Origin: Azospirillum brasilense
Lineage (GTDB): Bacteria; Pseudomonadota; Alphaproteobacteria; Azospirillales; Azospirillaceae
Assembly (NCBI RefSeq): GCF_022023855.1
Contig: NZ_CP059450.1
Location: 744,001-808,000 of the forward strand
Direction of reading: 5' to 3'
Length of the DNA stretch: 64,000 nucleotides
Shown here: positions 24,861 through 33,752 of the stretch, one piece after another
Position numbering within the stretch: the first letter of the stretch is position 1
Layout: the number at the start of each line of letters is the position of its first letter
The notes under the pieces: model-generated
Told to the model about the DNA's origin: nothing
The model's input: only the letters and a program-made list of their open reading frames with translations
The model's database searches: none
Program-made: the position numbers and the translations under genes

Positions 24861-26050
24861 GCCGTTCCCTTCCGCGTCTTCTTGCCCGCCGCCCCCAGGG
24901 CGATGCTCCCGGTCATGGTCACCAGACGGGGACGCGCCGCCGGCGGCAGGTCGGCCACGGCGGTGCGGATCGCGGCGCGGAGCACGGCCTCCTCCACCCC
25001 CGGCGCCGGGACCACCAGAGCGGTCAGGATGTGCCCGGTGACCGGGTTGGCCGCGGCCTGGACCAAGGCGTCCCGCACACCCGGTACGTCCAGCAGCACC
25101 TGCTCCACCACCTCCGGCGAAACCTTGACCCCGCCGACATTGATCCGACCGTCCAGCCGCCCGGCGAACAGCGCGCGGTCGCCGCGCACCTCCACGACGT
25201 CGCCGGTGGACAGCCAGCCATCCCCATAGCCGAGCATCGCGCGGGGGCTGTTCACCTCCAGCACACCGCCGCTCAGGCGCAGGCCCACCCCGTCGATGCC
25301 GCCATACAGCCAAGCGGCAGGAAACCCGGCCCGTCCATCGCCCACCGCGAACAGGGCTCCAGCCTCCGTCGAGGCGTAGATGTGACGAAGCTTCGCGTTC
25401 GGAAAACACTCCGCCAGCCGGTCGAGCAGCGGCTGGTCGGCCACCTCCCCACCCAGCGTGACGGCCGCCAGGGGCGGCGCCTCGCCGTCGAGCGCCAGCA
25501 GGAAGGCGCGCCAGAAGCTGGGCGTCGCGCTGATGTGGGTCACCGCGTGCCTCACGGCGAGACGCGCCAGTTCCCCCGCAGCGGTGCCGGGCGCCGACAC
25601 CAGCGTCGCTCCCGCCGCCAGTGCCGTCAGGATGACCTGAAGCCCGGCGAAGGCCGCCGGCTCATAGGCCAGCAGCCAACGCGCGTCCGGATCGGCGGCA
25701 CCGCGCAGGCGTCCGCGCAGGCGCTGGAAGTCGTGGCGTATCAGCTTCGGCGTGCCGGTGGTGCCGGAGGTCTCCAGCAACACCGCAAAGCCCGGCTCGT
25801 GGGGCTTGCCGTCCGTCTCCGCGGAGGTGCGGCGCGACAGATGCAGTTCCACCCCGACCCGTTCGGCCGCGACAAGGGCGGCAACGAGGGCCGGCACGCC
25901 CTGCGGCGGCAGGACCACCCGCCCGCCCGCGGCCCGGAACGCCGCTTCGAAAGCATCGGCCTGCGCGTCGATCTCTACCCAGCCGACGCTTCGCCCCGCC
26001 TCGATCAGGCGGACGCCGGGATGCAGCCAGGAGGGTGGCGGCCGGTTCAT
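24857..26050 (-). CDS. AMP-dependent acyl-ligase (ANL superfamily, short form)
   Basis: A 397-residue acyl-activating enzyme with the P-loop LLETSGTTGTPKL (about 130-142). It also has the YASTEAG adenylate motif, the hinge region LSTGDVVEV and RINVGGVKVSPEVVE, and a C-terminal basic tail that may carry the catalytic Lys. It is about 100-150 residues shorter than standard acyl-CoA synthetases because the N-terminal domain is compact. Overlapped starts and stops with an ACP on one side (26047-26050) and an SDR on the other suggest it loads a carboxylic acid onto the neighbouring ACP. The substrate is unknown. Confidence 0.85.
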   Translation of the reverse strand: MNRPPPSWLHPGVRLIEAGRSVGWVEIDAQADAFEAAFRAAGGRVVLPPQGVPALVAALVAAERVGVELHLSRRTSAETDGKPHEPGFAVLLETSGTTGTPKLIRHDFQRLRGRLRGAADPDARWLLAYEPAAFAGLQVILTALAAGATLVSAPGTAAGELARLAVRHAVTHISATPSFWRAFLLALDGEAPPLAAVTLGGEVADQPLLDRLAECFPNAKLRHIYASTEAGALFAVGDGRAGFPAAWLYGGIDGVGLRLSGGVLEVNSPRAMLGYGDGWLSTGDVVEVRGDRALFAGRLDGRINVGGVKVSPEVVEQVLLDVPGVRDALVQAAANPVTGHILTALVVPAPGVEEAVLRAAIRTAVADLPPAARPRLVTMTGSIALGAAGKKTRKGTA

Positions 26051-26325
26051 GCGGACCCGGCGGGCATGTCCGGACGGTGGAGGGCCGGGCGGTAGAGGGC
26101 CGCCAGTTCCCCGACCGTGTTGAACTGGACGAAGCCGGCGCGGAAGGGGTCCTGACCGGTGCGCTGCTCCAGCACCACCAGCAACGTGGCGAGGTCGAGG
26201 GAGTCGATCGGCAGCTCCCCGCCGAGGAAACGCGTGCCCGGGCCGAGCGCCGGCAGGGTCTCCCCCTTTTCGGCGGCGATGCGGGCAAGCTCTTCGGCGA
26301 TCAGCGCGAACATGGAGTCGGTCAT
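26047..26325 (-). CDS. Acyl carrier protein-like
   Basis: A 92-residue protein with an ACP helix-2 motif, ELPIDSLDLATLLVVLE, whose Ser in DSL is the expected phosphopantetheine site. The ATGA start at 26325 overlaps the stop of the hydrolase gene, and its own stop overlaps the ligase start. The C-terminal tail (ALHRPDMPAGSA) is longer than in FabC-type ACPs. It probably carries the acyl chain built by the adjacent KAS III and SDR. Confidence 0.85.
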   Translation of the reverse strand: MTDSMFALIAEELARIAAEKGETLPALGPGTRFLGGELPIDSLDLATLLVVLEQRTGQDPFRAGFVQFNTVGELAALYRPALHRPDMPAGSA

Positions 26326-27140
26326 CGGGGGTCGCATGCGGAAAGGAAATCGCGGAGGGTGGCCGTGACGGGGGTCGCCGCCTCACTATGCGGCAAGTGC
26401 CCGGCCTTGTCGAAGAGATGAAGCGGCGCGTCGGGGGGCAGGTGGTCGGCGGCCGGCACCGGGATGATGCGGTCCTCCCGCCCCCACAGGAGCTGGATCG
26501 GCATGGGGAAGACCGTCCAGTCCACCGGGTCGGGCGACCGGTGCGCCTCCGCGAAGGAACCGGCGATGATCAGCTCCAGAGCGGCGCGGCGGCGGGAATC
26601 AGTGGCCTGGGCGTGCATCACTTCGCCGACGCGCCCCGCCAGCAGCCAGGGCCGGGCGAACAGGCGCGCGGCGCAGTCCCGCCCCTCCTCCACCGTCTCC
26701 AGCGCGGCGACACGCCGCAGGAACTCCAGATCGAAATCGGGGCCGAGGCCGGCGCTGGCGACCAGCGAGAGGCTGGCCACCCGATCCGGGGCCAGACGCG
26801 CCAGTTCCAGTGCGACGTATCCGCCCATGGAGTGGCCGACGGCGTGAATACGCTGAATCTCCAGCGCGTTCAGCAAGCGCAGCAGCCAAGGCGCGAAGGC
26901 GCCGACCCGCCCGTCCCCGACCTCCAGGGTCGAGGCGCCGTGCCCCGGCAGATCCACCGCCAGGACCCGGCGGTCGGCGGCCAGCGCCGCGGCGTTGAAC
27001 TGCCAAGTCAGCGAATCCCCGGCGAAGCCGTGCAGCAGCAGAGCCGGAACGCCGCCCTGCCCCATCGACAGATAGGAGGCCGGACCGCCTTCGATGTCCG
27101 CCCGTCCGCGCCTCGGGGAGCGCTCAATCCTTCCGGTCAC
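26322..27140 (-). CDS. Alpha/beta hydrolase
   Basis: A 272-residue alpha/beta-hydrolase-fold protein. The oxyanion HGFAGDSLTW, nucleophile elbow VGHSMGGY, acid WGREDRIIP and His in DKAGHLPHSE give a complete Ser-Asp-His triad. Similar enzymes act as thioesterases or acyltransferases (AcoC/MhpC-like). Placed between two ACP genes, it may release or transfer the finished acyl group. The start is a GTG at 27140, seven bases after the upstream ACP stop, without a strong ribosome site. Confidence 0.82.
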   Translation of the reverse strand: MTGRIERSPRRGRADIEGGPASYLSMGQGGVPALLLHGFAGDSLTWQFNAAALAADRRVLAVDLPGHGASTLEVGDGRVGAFAPWLLRLLNALEIQRIHAVGHSMGGYVALELARLAPDRVASLSLVASAGLGPDFDLEFLRRVAALETVEEGRDCAARLFARPWLLAGRVGEVMHAQATDSRRRAALELIIAGSFAEAHRSPDPVDWTVFPMPIQLLWGREDRIIPVPAADHLPPDAPLHLFDKAGHLPHSEAATPVTATLRDFLSACDPR

Positions 27141-27147
27141 CGGAAAT

Positions 27148-27381
27148 TCAGGCCGTTACGGCGATGCCGGCCAGACCCAGCAGGTCGTCCACCGTCTTCG
27201 CCTTGACGAGCTTCTCGCCTTCCACGACGTGGCCGAGCCTCTCATCGACCAAAGCGATGAAGCTGATGACGGCCAGCGAGTCCCAAGCGTCGATCGATTC
27301 GAGTTCCTCCGCGCCCGTCAGGGTGCCGGCATCCAGCTCCAGCATCTCGTCGAGCGCGAGCAGGAATTCCTTGCGGTCCAT
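27148..27381 (-). CDS. Acyl carrier protein
   Basis: A 77-residue acidic protein of typical ACP size, with the phosphopantetheine attachment motif AWDSLAVISFIALVDE. It starts with an ATG at 27381. It is the second ACP of the cassette; one may prime and one extend, or they may serve different sugars. Confidence 0.88.
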   Translation of the reverse strand: MDRKEFLLALDEMLELDAGTLTGAEELESIDAWDSLAVISFIALVDERLGHVVEGEKLVKAKTVDDLLGLAGIAVTA

Positions 27382-27396
27382 GGTGGTGTCTCCGTT

Positions 27397-28155
27397 TCAG
27401 TGGAGCGTGTTCTGACGCACGCTGCCGTTCAGGTCGGCCCATTCAGGGTGCTGGCGCAGCAGATTGCAACAATCCTGCCAGCCGAAGCCGGGATTTTCGG
27501 GAAGCAAGGCGCCCAGCAGGCAGCGGACCAGTTCCAGGTCGGCGGCCTCGTCCACGCACCAGCGCTGGTCGAAAACGGTGCCGTCCTCCGGTGCCAGGGG
27601 GGCGCCGATGCGGAAACGCTCCGGACGGCGGTAGATATGGGCGGTGACGTGCTCGCGCTCCGCCGGATCGGTGGCGGAGGCGGAGGCCTCGTCGAGAGCA
27701 GCGCGGGTGAAGACCTCGCTGTCCAGGCCGCGCGGGAAACGGGTAACGTCCAGGCTGAGATAGTCCAGCGGCGGCACCGTTTCCAGGAAGGCGGCCACCA
27801 CGCGGTCCACCAGCGCCGGGTCGATCAGCGGACAATCGGCGGTGACCCGCACCACCACATCGGCGCCGGCCATGGCAGCGGCCCCGGCGAAGCGCCCGAG
27901 CACGTCCTGCTCGTCGCCGCGGAACACCGGAACGCCGAGCGATCCCGCCAGCTCCGCCACCGCGTCGTCGGTGCCGTTCACCGTGGTCGCCAGCACCAGC
28001 GCGTCGAGCGTCCGGCAACGCGCCAAACGCCCCAGATGATGCGCCAGCAGCGGCCGCCCCGCCGCTTCCATCAGCACCTTGCCGGGCAGTCGGGTCGAGG
28101 TCATGCGGGCCTGCGAGATGCAGACCACGCGCGGCTTGGCCATGGCGGCGCTCAT
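27397..28155 (-). CDS. SpsF/NeuA-like cytidylyltransferase
   Basis: A 252-residue nucleotidyltransferase of the SpsF group (CMP-KDO/CMP-NeuAc synthetase relatives). It has SQARMTSTRLPGKVL near the start, the substrate motif VVVRVTADCPLIDP and LDYLSLDVTRFPRGLD. Coupled by ATGA (28152-28155) to the pseudaminic acid synthase, it most likely activates the nonulosonate as CMP-sugar, the job of PseF. Sequence style is SpsF rather than classical PseF, so the exact sugar is uncertain. Confidence 0.82.
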   Translation of the reverse strand: MSAAMAKPRVVCISQARMTSTRLPGKVLMEAAGRPLLAHHLGRLARCRTLDALVLATTVNGTDDAVAELAGSLGVPVFRGDEQDVLGRFAGAAAMAGADVVVRVTADCPLIDPALVDRVVAAFLETVPPLDYLSLDVTRFPRGLDSEVFTRAALDEASASATDPAEREHVTAHIYRRPERFRIGAPLAPEDGTVFDQRWCVDEAADLELVRCLLGALLPENPGFGWQDCCNLLRQHPEWADLNGSVRQNTLH

Positions 28156-29204
28156 TTGTCCTCCGGGGCCAGCATGTCCCAGCGCAGCGGCTCGCCGCGC
28201 TTCAGCGCGCGGGCGGCGCGGCGGCCGAGCACGGCGGGAAGATGTTTCGGCTCCATTCCGAAGCCGGGGCGGATGGAGCGGAGACTGTCGGCGCTCAGCG
28301 CCTCGCCCGCCGCCACGTCGGCAGTGACATAGAGGGAGCGACGGTAGTCGCGTCCTCCCGCCTCGCTCGGCTTCACCCCGTAATGGACGCGGCCCAGAGC
28401 CGCCCAGGCGGTGCGCACGGAATCGGCCATCGCCTTGAACTCCGCCGGCTCCAGGGAGAAGGCGCTGTCCACCCCGCCATCGGCGCGGGACAGGGTGAAG
28501 TGCTTCTCGATCACCACCGCCCCCAGCGCCGCCGCGGCGACCGGCACCGCCACGCCGTGGGTGTGGTCGGACAGGCCGACATCGACGCCGAAGGCCTGCG
28601 CCAGATGCGGGATGGTGCGCAGGTTGCAGTCCTCGGGCGGCGTCGGGTAGCCGCTGACGCAATGGAGCAGGACAAGCGGCGCGTCGCCGACGGCCTCCAC
28701 CGCCTCCGCGATCTCACCCAGCGTGGCGAGGCCGGTGGATAGGATCAGCGGCTTGCCCGAGCGGGCGGCCCGGCGGATCAGCGGCAGGTCGTTCAGCTCG
28801 AAGGAGGCGATCTTGAAGGCCGGGGCGTCCAGCCGCTCCAGCAGCTCCACCGCCGTGTCGTCGAAGGGGGAGCTGAAGATGGTCAGGCCGATGGCGCGGG
28901 CGCGCTCGAACAGCGGCCCGTGCCACTCCCAAGGGGTGTGGGCCTCGCGGTAAAGGTCGTGCAGGGTGCGGCCCTTCCACAGCCCGCCCTCCAGCAGGAA
29001 GCCCGGCCCGTCATGGTCGATGGTCAGGGTGTCGGCGGTGTAGGTCTGCAGCTTCACCGCATCGGCGCCGGCTTCCTTGGCGGCATCGACCAGGGCAAGC
29101 GCCCGGTTCAGGTCGCCCTTGTGGTTGCCCGACATCTCGGCGATCAGATAGGGCGGATGACCGGGGCCGATGGGGCGGCCGTTGATGATGACGTCGCGCG
29201 GCAC
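28152..29204 (-). CDS. pseI: Pseudaminic acid synthase (NeuB family)
   Basis: A 350-residue enzyme that condenses a 2,4-diacetamido-2,4,6-trideoxyhexose with phosphoenolpyruvate. Motifs IAEMSGNHKGDLNRAL, DAVKLQTYTADTLTID, LYREAHTPWEWH, VGLSDHTHG and VVIEKHFTLSR follow PseI more closely than NeuB. Residues about 290-350 form the antifreeze-like SAF domain (VTADVAAGEALSADSLRSIR). The GTG start at 29204 has no strong Shine-Dalgarno. Confidence 0.9.
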   Translation of the reverse strand: MPRDVIINGRPIGPGHPPYLIAEMSGNHKGDLNRALALVDAAKEAGADAVKLQTYTADTLTIDHDGPGFLLEGGLWKGRTLHDLYREAHTPWEWHGPLFERARAIGLTIFSSPFDDTAVELLERLDAPAFKIASFELNDLPLIRRAARSGKPLILSTGLATLGEIAEAVEAVGDAPLVLLHCVSGYPTPPEDCNLRTIPHLAQAFGVDVGLSDHTHGVAVPVAAAALGAVVIEKHFTLSRADGGVDSAFSLEPAEFKAMADSVRTAWAALGRVHYGVKPSEAGGRDYRRSLYVTADVAAGEALSADSLRSIRPGFGMEPKHLPAVLGRRAARALKRGEPLRWDMLAPEDK

Positions 29205-29234
29205 GGAGGGCGGTCTCGCTGTGATGGTCGGGTT

Positions 29235-30854
29235 TCACTCTGCCATGGAAGCGAACGGCGGGTCTTCCTTTTGTGTGCCCGCCTTGGGAGCAGCCCGCAG
29301 AAGGTCCCGCGCCTCCTCGCCATAGGCCAGCAGCCGTTCGGCGCAGCGGTGACGGTCGCCGACGGTCTGGAAACGGATGCGCGACAACTCCGCCTGCCGC
29401 TCCCGCAGCGCCGGGTCGGCGACGAGGGCGGCGGCGCGCTCCACGTAGGCGGCAGCGTCCGGCACGGGAATGTCGACCCCCGCCACGCTCGCCACGTCGC
29501 CCCAGGCCAGCGTGACCACCGGCAGCCCTTCCGCGATGGCGTAGGCGGCGCTGCCGCCGCCGCCCTGGCGTGACGGGTTGAGGTAGGCGTGGCAGCGCCG
29601 GTAGAAGGCGCGGATGTCGGTCAGGTGCCCGAGGCTGCGCATCCGCGCCCCATGGCGGGCCGCGGCCAGCCGGGCCGGCAACTGATCCACATGCCCCGCG
29701 AAGACGATCACCGCGCCGGGGCAACGGTCGAGGATGGAATCGGCCAGCGCGATAAACTCCGCGGTCACCTCGATGTCCAGGCGGGTGCCGACCACGGCGA
29801 AGACAAAGGCTTCATCGCCCAGATCGGGAGCGCCCTCGACACCCGCCGTGGGAGGCGGGGAAAAGCCCAGCGTGAAGGGCCGGAAGCGCTGCGCGAAGGG
29901 GCCGCGGTAGAGCGCCGGCATGGCGTCGGTGTGGTTCCCCTCCTCGTAGCCCAGCACCAGACGGGCCAGCGAGATGGTCATGCCCGAGGTGGTGGGCAGA
30001 CAGACCACCGGCCGCGCGTCGGTCACCGCGAACAGGTCGCCCACCACATTGGCCCCGCCGAAGGTCACCAGCAGGTCGGGGTCGTAACCGTCGATAGCGC
30101 CGACGATGGTGGAGAGCTTGTCCTTGGAAAAGGCGCGGTCGGTGAAGGAGGCCATCTTCACCTGCCGCCCGAACATCTTCAGGGCGAAGACGCCCTCGTA
30201 GTCGGCGACCAGCTCCGCGACCATCGGTGGCACGAACAGGCTCTCGGCCCGCAACGGCATGGTGTTGCAGTTGATGATGGCGACATCGAGCCCGAAGTCG
30301 TCCTGGAGCCGGCTGGCGTAGTCGAAGCAGTCGCGCGAGGGTTGGTGCTGGTCGTTGGTGAACTGGTTGGTCAGCACGGCCACCCGGCGGATCGGCCCAT
30401 CGCGCGGCGCATGGCGCGGCGGAACGACGCTCCAGCGCCGCGCCACCGCCCAAACCAGATCCTCGTAGAAGCGGAACAGATCGCAAGGGCCGAAGGCGCC
30501 CAGCTTCTCCGGAGCCGACGCGGCCAAGAACAGCTGCCGCGCCATACACCAGTAGGTGTAGTGCATCAACTGCGGCCCGACCCGCTCCCCACCCAGCAGC
30601 AGATAATGAAGAATTCGCTCGTAGTGGTAGAGGTCGCCGGTCAACTGGAACAGCACGGAGTGGAGCAGCACCGTCTCCCCGGTCGGCGGGTCGCGGCGAA
30701 GCGCTTCGGCGATGGACAGGCGGACATCCCGCTCCAGTTCGCGGCGCATCCGCTCGCAGTGGGTCGTCAGGGCGTTGAGGCGGTCGGCGTTGAAATGACG
30801 CTCGGCCAGCAGGGCCTTCAGCGTGGCGGCCTGTTCCCCGGCGATGTCGGACAT
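29235..30854 (-). CDS. Glycosyltransferase, GT-B fold
   Basis: A 539-residue cytoplasmic protein. The N-terminal 150 residues are helical and unassigned. Then comes a GT-B-like pair of domains, with VAVLTNQFTNDQHQPSRDC opening the first domain and NPSRQGGGGSAAYAIAEGL in the second, the usual sugar-nucleotide binding region of GT4-like enzymes. It lies directly before pseI in the operon, so it may transfer the nonulosonate or an associated sugar. Donor and acceptor are unknown. Confidence 0.72.
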   Translation of the reverse strand: MSDIAGEQAATLKALLAERHFNADRLNALTTHCERMRRELERDVRLSIAEALRRDPPTGETVLLHSVLFQLTGDLYHYERILHYLLLGGERVGPQLMHYTYWCMARQLFLAASAPEKLGAFGPCDLFRFYEDLVWAVARRWSVVPPRHAPRDGPIRRVAVLTNQFTNDQHQPSRDCFDYASRLQDDFGLDVAIINCNTMPLRAESLFVPPMVAELVADYEGVFALKMFGRQVKMASFTDRAFSKDKLSTIVGAIDGYDPDLLVTFGGANVVGDLFAVTDARPVVCLPTTSGMTISLARLVLGYEEGNHTDAMPALYRGPFAQRFRPFTLGFSPPPTAGVEGAPDLGDEAFVFAVVGTRLDIEVTAEFIALADSILDRCPGAVIVFAGHVDQLPARLAAARHGARMRSLGHLTDIRAFYRRCHAYLNPSRQGGGGSAAYAIAEGLPVVTLAWGDVASVAGVDIPVPDAAAYVERAAALVADPALRERQAELSRIRFQTVGDRHRCAERLLAYGEEARDLLRAAPKAGTQKEDPPFASMAE

Positions 30855-30919
30855 GCGGATCCCCCAACCGGCGCCTGTGTTGCGCCCCGCCTTCTGATAG
30901 CCCCGGCGTGGTTAAGGTT

Positions 30920-32866
30920 TCAAGAACGCGCCGCGCGCTCGGCCAGAGCCGCCGCAATCTCGTCCGCCACCGTGGCCCAATCGCCGGGACGGGGCTGGCG
31001 GAACAGGCGGGCGGTCGGGTACCACGGGCTGTCGGCGCGGTCGAGCAGCCAGCGCCAGTCCGGCGTATGGGACAGCAGCACCCACAGCGGAACGCCCAGC
31101 GCTCCCGCCAGATGGGCCGGCGCGGTGCAGGAGGACACCACAAGGTCCAGCGACGCCATGATCGCCGCGGTGTCGGCGAAGTCGCCGATCTCCGGTGCCA
31201 GATCGGTGAAGGACGGCGGCATCGCCCGCCCTGCCAGCTCGTCATGGCCGGGGCCGAGTTGCAGGCCGAAGAAGCGGCAGCCCGGCACCGCCAGCAGCGG
31301 GGCCAACGCCGCCAAGCCCGGCGATCGCTCCCGATCACCGGCGAACTGCGGGTTGCCGGCCCAGACCAGCCCGACCGTGAGACCGTCGCCGGCCAGCCGT
31401 TCCCGCCACGTCGCAGCGCGTGCCGGGTCGGCGGTCAGGTAGGGAACGGCGGCGGGGACGCTCTCCAGCCGTGTGGCGAAGGCTCGCGGCAGGCTGAGCA
31501 GCGGGCACTGCCAGTCGAAGGCGGGCAAAGCCTCGCCGCGCGCAAACACCCACTCCACCCCCGGCAGGCCGCGGAACAGGGGAACCAGATCGGCCCCGAC
31601 CTCCAGCAGCACGCGGGCACCGCGGGCGGCTACAAGGGGGGCGTAGCGGACGAACTGGATGGCGTCGCCGCGGCCCTGCTCCTCGTGCAGCAGGATGGTT
31701 TGTCCGGCGATGGCTTCGCCGCTCCACAGCGGCTGCGGTAGCCCGCGTGGCCTGGTCGGGAAATCGGCCACGCCCCAGCGCGCCTCGTAATCCTCCCAGC
31801 CGCCCGTCAGGTCGCCGGCGAGGAGCCGCGCCAGCGAGCGGTTCCAGCGCGCCTCGGCGCTGGCCGGCTGGAGGCGGACGGCCTGATCGTGCAGGCGCAG
31901 CGACGCGGCGATCTCCCGCCGGTCGCGCAGCCGGTTCGCCAGACCGCTCAGCGCACCGCGGTGATCCGGCTGAAGGGCCAACGCCCGGTGAAGCGACGCC
32001 AGAGAGCCGGGTTCGGACAGGGACAGCGCGTGCCAGCCGTTCGCCGCGCCCGGACGCAGCCGCAGCAGGCGGCGCAGCACCGCCATGCTCTCCGCCTCCC
32101 CGCCCGTTCTGAGCCGGGCGGCGGCGAGAAGCTCCAGCGCGCCGTCGTTCGCCGGGTCGAGCGCCAGCGTACCGCGCAGAGCCGTGGCGGCGTCGTCCCA
32201 ACGTCCCGCCTCGTAATGGGCGCGGCCGAGATTGAGCCGGACCGTCGCGTCCTCCGGCAACAACGCCGCTGCGTGCGTCAGCGCCGCCGGCGCCGCCGGG
32301 TCCTGGACGCGCTGAAGCGCCACCCCGAGATGGTGCCACGCCTCCCCATGGTCGGGACGCAGCCGGACGGCGCGGCGCAGGGCCGTCATCGCCTCACCCG
32401 TCCGTCCCTCGTAGCGCAGCAGGATTCCGGCCTGGACCAGCGGCTCGGCGAGGTCGGGCTGGAGGAGGGTCGTGCGGCGATAGGCCGCCATGGCGAGCCC
32501 GCCCTGCCCCGCTTGCCGCGCCGCTCCGGCCAACGGAAAGGCGAGCGCAGCCGAATCGGGACAAAGGCACAAGGCGGCGCGGTACTCCTCGGCCGCTGCG
32601 GCGGGGTTGCCGCGGGCCTGATGCAGCATGGCGAGGTTGGCGCGGTATTCGGGAAGGCCGGGGCGCAGCGCCACCGCCCGGCCCAGCAGTTCGGCGGCCT
32701 GCCCCAGACGCCCGCCCTGGGCGCAGAGAAGGCCGTAGAGGTGTAGGGCGTTGGGCTCGTCCGGAACGGCGTCGAGGATGCGCCCGTAGAGGGCTTCCGC
32801 CTCTTCCGTCCGCCCGGCGGTGTGAAGATCGAGCGCGATGGCCAGCGCCTCGTCCAGCGTCGCCAC
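30920..32866 (-). CDS. TPR-glycosyltransferase, single module
   Basis: A 648-residue protein with about ten N-terminal TPRs. It has a C-terminal GT-B-like domain containing EEQGRGDAIQFVRYAPLV, VGLVWAGNPQFAGD and GVPLWVLLSHTPDWRWL. This is the widespread bacterial TPR-GT architecture. It is more diverged from the modules at 10.4-20.4 kb than those are from each other. The GTG at 32866 is preferred because GGAG lies eight bases upstream; a GTG at 32875 is the alternative. It starts 15 bases after the sugar nucleotidyltransferase. Confidence 0.82.
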   Translation of the reverse strand: MATLDEALAIALDLHTAGRTEEAEALYGRILDAVPDEPNALHLYGLLCAQGGRLGQAAELLGRAVALRPGLPEYRANLAMLHQARGNPAAAAEEYRAALCLCPDSAALAFPLAGAARQAGQGGLAMAAYRRTTLLQPDLAEPLVQAGILLRYEGRTGEAMTALRRAVRLRPDHGEAWHHLGVALQRVQDPAAPAALTHAAALLPEDATVRLNLGRAHYEAGRWDDAATALRGTLALDPANDGALELLAAARLRTGGEAESMAVLRRLLRLRPGAANGWHALSLSEPGSLASLHRALALQPDHRGALSGLANRLRDRREIAASLRLHDQAVRLQPASAEARWNRSLARLLAGDLTGGWEDYEARWGVADFPTRPRGLPQPLWSGEAIAGQTILLHEEQGRGDAIQFVRYAPLVAARGARVLLEVGADLVPLFRGLPGVEWVFARGEALPAFDWQCPLLSLPRAFATRLESVPAAVPYLTADPARAATWRERLAGDGLTVGLVWAGNPQFAGDRERSPGLAALAPLLAVPGCRFFGLQLGPGHDELAGRAMPPSFTDLAPEIGDFADTAAIMASLDLVVSSCTAPAHLAGALGVPLWVLLSHTPDWRWLLDRADSPWYPTARLFRQPRPGDWATVADEIAAALAERAARS

Positions 32867-32880
32867 GGCGCCCACTCCGC

Positions 32881-33621
32881 TCAGGTCTCGCGGCCGCCGA
32901 TCACGCTGGCGGCGACCGCCAGACTTTCCGGCGTGCCCATGTCGATGAAGCGCGCCTTGGCGACGTGGCCGTGCAGGGTTCCCGGCGGCATCTTGTGCAG
33001 CACGTCGCGGGTCAGCGAACTGGCCCCGGAGGCCGCAATGCGGTCGAGGAAGGCCGCGGAGAAGAGATAGACACCGGCGTTGATGACGCCGCGCCCCGGC
33101 GCCTTGTCGAGGAACTGGCGGACCCGGCTGTCCGGCCCGACTTCCACCCGGCCGAAGCGGGCGGCGTCCTCCACCTCCACGCACAGCACCGACGCCTCCG
33201 CCCCCGACAGGCGGTGCGAGGCGACGAAGGCGCGCAGGTCGGCATCCAGGAAGGTGTCGCCGCTCATCACCAGGACGGTGCCGGCCTTCAGGTCCTTGCG
33301 GATGTAGGCGAGCGCCGCGGCGGAGCCCATCTGGCTCGGCTCGATCTGGCAGACGACGTCCAGCGAGCGGTTGGTGTCGCCCTGCGCCAGCCACGCCGTC
33401 ACGCGGTCGGCCAGATGGCCCAGGCACAGCACCACCCGGCACGCGCCGTAGGCGGCCAGATGATCCAGCAGATGTCCGAGAAAGGCGCGGCCCGCAATGG
33501 GCGCAAGCACCTTGGGCGTGTCGCCCGAGACGCCCCGCATGCGCGAGCCGAGACCACCGGCAAGCAGCGTGACGTCGATGTCCGTCAAGGCTTCCTCAGG
33601 CCGCACCGTGCTTCCCCTCAT
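32881..33621 (-). CDS. Sugar-1-phosphate nucleotidyltransferase (HddC/RmlA-like)
   Basis: A 246-residue NTP transferase with the N-terminal LLAGGLGSRMRG and TPKVLAPIAGRAFLGHLLDH signature, MSGDTFLDAD and a final DMGTPESL. The family makes NDP-hexoses or GDP-heptoses. Such genes are frequent in nonulosonate clusters (PtmE/LegF-like activation). The real start is uncertain: ATG 33621 has GGGAG too close. A downstream TTG preceded by GAGGAAG would give MTDIDVTLLAGG, the usual beginning of the family. Confidence 0.82.
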   Translation of the reverse strand: MRGSTVRPEEALTDIDVTLLAGGLGSRMRGVSGDTPKVLAPIAGRAFLGHLLDHLAAYGACRVVLCLGHLADRVTAWLAQGDTNRSLDVVCQIEPSQMGSAAALAYIRKDLKAGTVLVMSGDTFLDADLRAFVASHRLSGAEASVLCVEVEDAARFGRVEVGPDSRVRQFLDKAPGRGVINAGVYLFSAAFLDRIAASGASSLTRDVLHKMPPGTLHGHVAKARFIDMGTPESLAVAASVIGGRET

Positions 33622-33752
33622 GCTCCCGGCGCCGCGGCGCCGCCCCCACACCCGCCGCATACCGCGTCGGCGGTGGATTGGTCAAACATTCGGTGGGGGT
33701 GACGGCGAACTTTCCCGGCCGACCGCCCAACGTAAGTCCCCAGCCGCCCGGC

